DNA of 64,000 bases from Chelonoidis abingdonii (lineage: Eukaryota > Chordata > Testudines > Testudinidae), in contig NC_133770.1 in NCBI RefSeq assembly GCF_003597395.2, positions 27,858,297-27,922,296 on the forward strand, read 5' to 3'. A program made the position numbers and the translations under genes. Within the stretch, counting starts at the first letter, position 1. Every line of letters starts with the position of its first letter. Shown here piece after piece: positions 57,659-64,000 of the stretch. The notes under the pieces were generated by a model. That model was not told the DNA's origin. It saw only the letters and a program-made list of their open reading frames with translations, and ran no database searches.

Positions 57659-57900
57659 TGCAGCAAGGGAGATTTAGGTTGGACATTAGGAAAAAGTTCC
57701 TAATTTTCAGGGTTGTTAAACACTGGAATAAATTGCCTAGGTAGGTTGTGGAATCTCCATTTCTGGAGATATTTAAGAGTAGGTTAGATAAATGTCTATC
57801 AGGGATGGTCTAGACAGTATTTGGTCCTGCCAAGAGGGCAGGGGACTGGACTCGATGACCTCTTGAGATCCCTTCCAGTCCTAGAGTCTATGAGTCTATG
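57659..57900 (+). mobile_element. Young-type CR1 3' end, plus, inserted in an older CR1
   Basis: GGGAGATTTAGGTTGGACAT, TTGTGGAATCTCCATTTC, TCAGGGATGGTCTAGACAGT, GATGACCTCTTGAGATCCCT and the TCTATGAGTCTATG end mark a CR1 terminus. It lies between CATG and TCTTCC of the opposing CR1. Confidence 0.88.
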
Positions 57901-58303
57901 TCTTCCAAAAGTTGTCCAGTCTTGATGTCAAGACATCAGGAGATGGAATAGTCGGCAGTCTGTTCAAATGATTAATCACCTTAACCATTAAAAAGTGTAT
58001 CTTATTTCTAATTTTAATTTGTCTGGCTTTATCTTCTAGCCATTGGTGCTTAATATGCCTTTCTCTGTTAGATTAAAGAGTCCTTTAATACCTGCTATTT
58101 TCTCTGCATGAAAGCACTTATATGCCATAATGAAGTCACCTCTTGATCTTCTTTTTGATACGCTGAACATATTGAGCTTCTTAAGTGACAAGAAAACTAA
58201 GCAATCATAAGAATAAAGGGAAAAAAAACTCAAAACAAACACTGGAAATTAAACCTTTACAAGTCAGAAAGAAATTGTTATGCCCTCCAGTTCTTTCCTT
58301 TAG

Positions 58304-58431
58304 GAGTGTAGAGAAATTTAAAGAGCAGATTTTGCACATGCGACCCCACTTATCACTTTTGAAACAGAGTGATTTGAAGGAACTAGAGAAAGAAGAGCTC
58401 TTTGAGTTATTAAAACCATCCTCCTGCCAAG
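58304..58431 (+). other. Candidate internal exon (128 bp), gene unknown
   Basis: The pyrimidine-rich TTCTTTCCTTTAG precedes it and CAAG|GTAGAA follows it. One frame is open: SVEKFKEQILHMRPHLSLLK, then a charged, helix-prone stretch (KELEKEELFELLK) ending PSSCQ, 42 full codons with one base left at each end (start phase 2, end phase 1). The composition looks like a real coiled or helical protein segment rather than translated repeat. The open frame extends upstream only into an A-rich stretch. I do not recognise the protein. It does not join in phase with 55858-56016 without another exon between. Confidence 0.38.
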
Positions 58432-58514
58432 GTAGAATTTCCCTAATGTTCATTTTCTAGAGTTTAGCCAGTACATGTCTGAAGCTTTGGGGCTTTCACT
58501 ACAGTGCAACAGTG

Positions 58515-58860
58515 CATCTCTTGGGAGACTAATAGAAGAGTTATTGCTGACATTCAAATTAAATTTCTCTATTCCATGTTTCCTCCTATTACTCCTAGTT
58601 ATAGCCTCTTTGTAGCAGCTTCAATAATTCCCTTTTCTCTTTGATGTCAACATCCTTCAGGTATTTGTAGATTCCTGTCCTGTCACCCACCTTCACCCAA
58701 GTTGTTGGTGAGCAAAGCAATACAGATTTATCTCTGTTTGCCTTTCTTTGTAAGTCAGTCCTTCCTGCCCTCCAATTGCTTTGGTTGCTTTTCTCTGTAC
58801 TCTCTCCATTTTATTCTTTATTGTAGTGTCCAGAAAGGTACACTGGTCAGTCTACACTGA
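58515..58860 (-). mobile_element. Older CR1 fragment, minus
   Basis: TTCCTCCTATTACTCCTAGT, AATTCCCTTTTCTCTTTGA, TCCTTCAGGTATTTGTAGAT, GTTGCTTTTCTCTGTACTC and TCTCCATTTTATT are the inverse of CR1 ORF2 C-terminal sequence. Confidence 0.75.
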
Positions 58861-58984
58861 AGCCTTTTTAACTAGTGTGGCTACAAAGGTGTAGCGCCAC
58901 TTGTGCAGTCAAACCCATTGTACACCAGGCTACAATATTCCACGTTCAGTGGATCCAGAGCTATGCTGAGAGACAATGTACTTG

Positions 58985-59075
58985 GGCCCAGATCCACAAA
59001 GGTATTTAGGCTCATAACTTCCATTGATTTCAAAGGAAATTAGGACCTTAAATATCTTCCAGGATTTTGGCCTTG
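58985..59075. repeat. Palindromic dispersed repeat (GGGCCCAGATCC ... AAAGGTATTTAGG)
   Basis: GGCCCAGATCCACAAAGGTA and TTAAATATCTTCCAGGATTT face each other around TTCCATTGATTTCAAAGGAA. Confidence 0.6.
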
Positions 59076-59589
59076 CTTCCTGGAATAATTTCTCTCTATG
59101 TGCAGCCCTGAACTCCACTGGCTTTTTAAAACTATCATATTGTATCTCAGACGTATTTCTGATTAGTTGTCCACTGTCATCCCTAAACTTCTTTCTTTTG
59201 GCTCTGCTGCTCTCCAGACATCTCCCTTCTAATTATACTGGTGTTTTGGAATATTCTCCCCCACTTGTATTATCCAAGTGGAATCTCATTTTGTTATTTT
59301 CCCACCCAAAACTTCTGACATCCCAAAGTTCTTTTTCCCTACATGGTGTTGGGGATATATCCTAACTTAGTACTACAAATTTCATTAACATATTCTTGCA
59401 GAGTATGAACAAAGACACTGTCTAGAATACAAACTAAAAGAGAATCCTGCTGTACTTCACTAGTCAACCACTTTCCCTTGTGTAGATTGTAGTGTATTAT
59501 ATTGTTACCTTTTGTTGACAGTGCATCAGCTACTTGCAGATCATGTGCAGTGCACCTATTTTAGCCAATCTGAAATAACCATAAGAGAA
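59076..59589. other. Unique DNA
   Basis: An open plus frame (59024-59365) overlaps the palindrome and has no support. TTGCTTCCTGGAATAATTTC may be a faint CR1 trace. Confidence 0.35.
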
Positions 59590-59760
59590 AAAAAAATGAG
59601 AAAATGGTCTTTTGTTAGAAAATTTTTAAAAAATTTTTCCTTGAAAAAGCTAAACTTTCTGGTTAGAAATTGAAAACCAAAATATTTTGAGCTAGAACTG
59701 CTGCCATGGTGCCTCATGGAAGCTGTAGTTTCTCAAACATTTTTTGATGGAAAATATTCA
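59590..59760. repeat. AT-rich dispersed repeat with CTCATGGAAGCTGTAGTTT relic
   Basis: GAAAATTTTTAAAAAATTTT, CCTTGAAAAAGCTAAACTTT and ATTGAAAACCAAAATATTTT are followed by TGCCTCATGGAAGCTGTAGT, a block also present near 47588. Confidence 0.5.
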
Positions 59761-60074
59761 ACCATCTTTATTTGAGAGGTAGGAATTTGTGTTATACTAT
59801 ATTAAATAGTTTTCTGAAATCTTAACATTTGGACCTGATTGTCTACTGTCACTTACCACTGAATTCAATAGATTTACACTTGCATAATATTTTAATAGAG
59901 CAGAGAATCACATTACATCTGCTGAATTCGTCCAGATTATTGGAGCTAAGTAAAATTGTGCTAATTGGAGCTAATTAAAAAAAGAAAATCATACAATTAG
60001 CATTAAAGTGTTCTTAGTAATTGCTTTATAATCAAAATTTACTTAAGTCGTACATGCCCCAACCAATCAGTGCC

Positions 60075-60250
60075 TGATTCTGCTCTCACACCAAGTTTAC
60101 ATGAATGTAAATCCAACTGAGGCACACAGTCCCTATTTGTGTAAGTGGGCAAAACTCCATTGAAGTTAATGGAGCGGAATCAGTTCATACCAGCAGAGAA
60201 TTTGAGCCACTGATTTCATTGAAGTTGCTCCCGATTTACAAAGGTGTGTA
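60075..60250. repeat. Palindrome-group repeat
   Basis: GATTCTGCTCTCACACCAAG, CTCCATTGAAGTTAATGGAG and TTCATTGAAGTTGCTCCCGA, with TTTACA motifs, are typical of the group. Confidence 0.5.
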
Positions 60251-60404
60251 ATCAGACCAGGCCTTCACTTTTTTTGCAGAGGATTTCTCTAGCCTTGCCA
60301 ATTGCCTCCAAAATCACAGGGATCATTACTACAGGTGCCACAACTGTGAAACTGACAGTGAAAAGAATACAGGAGGAGCAGGGGCTCAAGGCCTGGCCTA
60401 AACA

Positions 60405-60800
60405 TGGGAGTTTAGGAATTGCCTTACTGGATTAGATCTACAGTCCATCTAGTCCAGTATCCTGTTGATCAGACTGCGCAGCACCAGATGATTCAGAGGA
60501 AGGTGTAAGAACCCTACAATATGGGCATAATCACGGATATGAGCATAATCTGACCACCCCATTAGATCTCATCCTGATCTCTGTGAGAGATTGGTTTTCA
60601 ACCTGAAACACAAGATTTAACCTCCCTTCCACAGGTTTTCTGGTAATTAATTATCATAACTCTGGATATTCTTGATATATACTAAAATATCCAATCCCTA
60701 TTTGAATCTTGTTAAAGTCTTAGACTCAACTTCCTGTGGTAACAAGCTTGACAGTTTAATCATACACTGTGTGCAAATGTAGCAAAGAAGAAAGATCTTG
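60405..60800 (-). mobile_element. Old CR1 3' end, minus
   Basis: ATTGCCTTACTGGATTAGAT, CAGTCCATCTAGTCCAGTAT and CTGTTGATCA begin the inverse of the 22015-22600 family, continuing through GATCTCTGTGAGAGATTGGT and CTTCCTGTGGTAACAAG. Confidence 0.85.
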
Positions 60801-60854
60801 AATTCTGGAGCCATGCATGTGGACTTTTGAATAAGAAGCATTATACCAAAAGAA

Positions 60855-60970
60855 ATAATGGGCCTGATCCTGAAAAGCTTGATCCATACAAGCAGCCTCA
60901 ATGAAATCGGTGGGACCACACTTGTGAATAAGGATTTCTAACGTTAATAAGCCTTTGTAGGCTTGGGTCC
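60855..60970. repeat. Palindrome-group repeat (GGGCCTGATCCTG ... GGGTCCAGC)
   Basis: GGGCCTGATCCTGAAAAGCT, GCCTCAATGAAATCGGTGGG and GCCTTTGTAGGCTTGGGTCC. Confidence 0.5.
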
Positions 60971-61369
60971 AGCAAACCTGAGGTTGAAACCAGGATTCAT
61001 AAAATAAACTAGTGACTTAAAATACTTTCTGCTTACAGGAAATAGTTAGACACCTTTTTTCTTAGAATTTATGGTTTAGGCTTACTAACTTCCGCTTTTT
61101 AGTATTGCTATTTACAGCACTGTGACTGTTGCCATAGGTACATAGTATGGCTGTTTCCATGGTAACACATGGAGCTTTATAAACAAGCAAACAGTATAGC
61201 ATTAAACCTTGTCTGAATGTCAACTTATTGGGCTATTAGAAGCAAAGTTTAAATGTTAATTGAAAGGGGATGTAAGCCATATGTAGCATTTTTTATTGCA
61301 CAGCCTATTTGTTATTTAAATACATAGTTATATCAAAATCTAGCAAGTCTATTACATCAAACCTTGAAA

Positions 61370-61580
61370 GTGTTGCCTAGTTGTTTGAACATTAAGAAGT
61401 CTTGAGTTCCAGTCCCAGCTATGACAGATTTAGTCTGTGACTTTAGCCAAATCACGTAACCACCGTGCCTCAGTTTCCACTGGTATAGAATGAAGCTGAA
61501 AGCAGTTGTGTGAAATAGATATATTTAAAGAACTTTGATTATGAAACATGATATACCATATAATTACTATTATTATTGAA
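61370..61580 (+). mobile_element. MIR-like SINE, plus
   Basis: GTTGCCTAGTTGTTTGAACA, TCTTGAGTTCCAGTCCCAGC, CCAAATCACGTAACCACCGT, GCCTCAGTTTCCACTGGTAT and an ATTACTATTATTATTG tail are in family order. Confidence 0.75.
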
Positions 61581-63429
61581 ATGGAGGGCTTTTTTCTAAA
61601 TACATAATTATGACAATGGAATCAGAGACACCTCCCTCATCGCACCATTGAAATAATGATAGTATCTAATTACATTTGCATTTAGCCTGCCAAGCCAATT
61701 ATTTATGGTCCCAAAATCTCGGAGATCTGTCAAACATCCGCCTTCACATTTTAAATGTTTGAAAAAGAATATACGACACAAGGTCCTGACGTAACCCTTG
61801 AAACACAGAATAAAAGTTCTTTTAAAAAGTTTGTTATTTACATTACCTGGAAAATGCACCTAATTCCCACTGCAGTCCAGCCAGTTGCATTTAAAACAGT
61901 TCATATTCCCCGATGCAATCCTCAATAGTTTCAATCTGAGATAATGAGGAAAAACTATTTTAAAAATGGGTTCTGTCCCCACTGACCTATATGCAAACAC
62001 TGACCTAGTAAGTGAAAAAACAGGCTAATTCTGTACTTGATTTGAGGAAGTATTATGAAAAATTACATTAAAGCCTGTACAGTTCATTGAGGCAGCATAA
62101 ACTTTATGCCTGTTGATAATACCAAAGAGTTTATATTTAGACATGCACTGAAAGAGAAGTCAAATAATAGGAGCATTTTGAATTGTGGCACTATTAAAAA
62201 TTTGTAGGTTAAGAATTTATCTTGGTAATTCAGGAATGTGTAAATGATCTTAGAAGTTCAACTAATCATCCACCAAGCAATGATCAGATCTTTTTATTAT
62301 GTGAATAACTTTATGTTAAATCAGAGTTTAGAAGCAATGCACATTGAAGAGTACCCATGAACCAGGGACAAAAGTTTTAAACCATCCTCCCCAATAGTTC
62401 TCTTAGTACAAGTCACACAGGAACTACTGAGTAAGGATATTGAGGCTTACCAAGGGATGTATAGAATTGACATATGCAAACCAGTCTGAGTTATTGAGAT
62501 AATGTTTTTCTACCTGCTTCTTTTGTATTAAAGTTAATGAACAATATAGTGTGATTTACTAGTATAGGATCAATCTTCCCCTCAGCTTCCTTGGGTGAAT
62601 GAGAGGAAAGCCCTTTATACCTTTGCTTGGGAGCTGCGTATAGACCATCTCTGTAGCATCTTTCCTTCGCTGATGAACCCTTCTATGGCCCTCAATGGGC
62701 ACTGTGTCTCTGGTAGGGGAAGGAGCAGAGGTGGGGTGAGGAAATGGGCATTGTCTGTATGCAGTCTCCTTTAACAATCCCATAGGGCTTCCTCACCTTA
62801 GTTAATGGTGTTCACGGAACTTGCTGCCTGTGCAATGTAGAACTTCTTCAGGGTGGGATGAGGGGATACAGGAATGTCAGCTGGCCAGACAGTTACTTCA
62901 TCGCAGCCATGGTGCCAAGGAGGCTAGAGTGACGTGCAGGGGTGAAAAAAGCTAAAAAGCTAGTGCAAAGGCACAGGAACTTGGTGATCTGCTGGTTTGG
63001 AGGGCAGAACCCTAGCTCAAACCATGCCCTTCCACCCCTTTCCTCAAAGAACAATGCTATGGAAAATGGGAGAAGGACTCTCAGAGCTTACAGTCCTAAA
63101 CACAGACCACTGATGGTCCTAATACTGCTCTTTAGTGGTTAGGATACCTAATAGTTTTGCCACCCTTTCTAGGGCCAAGTTCACTTTGTGCTATGCTACC
63201 AGTGCAATCTGAACCTATATAAGCAACCCACAAATGGTTATTCCAATGCTACATGATCCTTCAATGTCACAGAGCCAATGTAAGGATGCTTCCACCAACA
63301 GCAAGAATCAGGGAAGAATCAGGGCTTTCAATTTTTATCAGATACACATTCCACTTCCGTTTCCTCCATTTCTAAAATGTTCTCGTGAGGATGGCCCAGC
63401 TTTGTCAGTGTGGACATCTGTCATGTGAC
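61581..63429. other. Unique DNA, possibly conserved non-coding
   Basis: 61640-62180 is repeat-free with balanced AT-rich sequence (ATTTGCATTTAGCCTGCCAA, GGTCCCAAAATCTCGGAGAT), typical of conserved non-coding blocks. No gene is recognised. Confidence 0.3.
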
Positions 63430-63815
63430 TGGGATGTGGGTAGTCATGCTTAGTGGTTGGAGCAGAAGCTGTTAGCCAGGAATTGTAGCTCAGGGTCAGA
63501 ACCAGAGTCAGAGGCCGATGTCAAAGCCCAGGTTCAGCACCAAAGTCAGAAAATCAGAGCCAAGGTTCAGAACCATGTTACCTGGAGTGAGGCAGGACAG
63601 GAATAGGGCTGGGGCATGACTGGAACAAGCATGTGCAGGAGCTAGTGTAGCCATGGATACATGGTTTGAGCAGCCACTGAACTATTGCCATTGCTGGGCT
63701 TAAGAGCCAATCTGCTGACTCTTACGCCCTGGCGGACAGCCTACTGCAGGCCAGCTGTGCTCATAAGGTTGCCCAGAGAGTGGCTCTGCTGCAGGCCCTG
63801 CTTCCTGACACCAAT
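63430..63815. repeat. Dispersed repeat with AGAGTCAGA-type internal tandem
   Basis: CAGAACCAGAGTCAGAGGCC, AAGCCCAGGTTCAGCACCAA and CAGAGCCAAGGTTCAGAACC form a loose tandem. The distal CTACTGCAGGCCAGCTGTGC and GCTCTGCTGCAGGCCCTGCT close a well-known turtle repeat. It may be LTR-derived. Confidence 0.45.
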
Positions 63816-63832
63816 TCTTCTAAGTTAATCAT

Positions 63833-64000
63833 GGGCCTGGTCTACACTATGCGTTTAAATCGATTTAAAGAGCATTAAATCGATTTAACGCTGTACCCGT
63901 CCACACTACAACGCCCTTTATATCGATATAAAGGGCTCTTTAAATCGATTTCTGTACTCCACCCTGACGAGAGGAGTAGCACTAAATTCGATATTAACAT
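63833..64000 (+). mobile_element. Start of a second copy of the 2-kb element (cut by window edge)
   Basis: GGGCCTGGTCTACACTATGC, then GTTTAAATCGATTTAAAGAG and GGGCTCTTTAAATCGATTTC, is the inverse of the right end of 31175-33216. It carries nested ATCGATTTAAA/TTTAAATCGAT palindromes and runs off the window. Confidence 0.88.

Larger units (their letters stand above)
57198..58190 (-). mobile_element. CR1 LINE 3' end, minus, split by two insertions
   Basis: The right-to-left reading starts at about 58190 (TTGAGCTTCTTAAG, GAAGTCACCTCTTGATCTTC, GCCTTTCTCTGTTAGATTAA) and runs to 57901 (TCCAGTCTTGATGTCAAGAC). It resumes at 57326 and ends at TTCATAGATTTTAAGACCAG near 57200, the CR1 3' terminus. Intervening DNA is 57327-57648 (hAT) and about 57659-57900 (CR1 plus). 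Confidence 0.85.

Noticed and set aside
60285..60435. Acceptor-like TTTTTTTGCAG with a following open frame (RISLALPIASKITG...)
   Set aside because: No matching donor, and the frame ends inside the CR1 fragment starting near 60405.

Overview
This window is vertebrate nuclear DNA, AT-rich and almost entirely non-coding. The repeats point to a sauropsid, most likely a turtle. They include several CR1 LINE ends (old and young subfamilies), hAT-type MITEs whose ends read like GGCCTTGTCTACACT, a 2-kb element ending in GGCCTGGTCTACACTA, chelonian-type solo LTRs that start TGTGA and end TCACA, MIR-like tRNA SINEs, and many short palindromes centred on CATTGACTTCAATGG. Family calls rest on recognising sequence from memory; no database was searched. 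I found no bacterial-type operon, CRISPR array, rRNA or tRNA gene, and no complete protein-coding gene.

Layout. 0-5 kb: unique DNA, a head-to-head pair of L2-like tails, a GC-rich hAT MITE with an exact 8-bp target duplication, and another MITE. 5-15 kb: unique AT-rich DNA, an inverted MITE pair (6.3 and 11.7 kb), a MITE nested in a MITE (10.0-10.6 kb), a CR1 end, a decayed LINE reverse transcriptase (12.0-13.5 kb), and a possible 3' terminal exon at 14.83 kb. 18-20.5 kb: a minus-strand LINE fragment split by a solo LTR with a perfect 5-bp duplication and flanked by direct repeats of about 210 bp. 22-31 kb: an old CR1, a compound palindrome at 27.1-27.4 kb and an L2-like fragment. 31.2-33.2 kb: a 2-kb DNA transposon relative with a decayed Myb/SANT-like reading frame. 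34.35-35.6 kb: a solo LTR on the minus strand. 36.9-38.3 kb: two SINEs, each split by a later insertion. 49.2-51.1 kb: two LTRs, one sitting in a (TA)n microsatellite. 53-58.9 kb: an inverted LTR pair, a candidate internal exon (55.86 kb), a three-layer nest of CR1/hAT/CR1 (57.2-58.2 kb) and a second candidate exon (58.30 kb). 60-64 kb: CR1 and MIR fragments, unique DNA, and the start of a second copy of the 2-kb element running off the edge.

The three candidate exons are all on the plus strand. Each has plausible splice signals and a single open frame, but I cannot name a gene for any of them. The best reading is intergenic or long-intron DNA shaped by layered transposon insertion. The most informative content is the insertion history and the unplaced exon-like segments.
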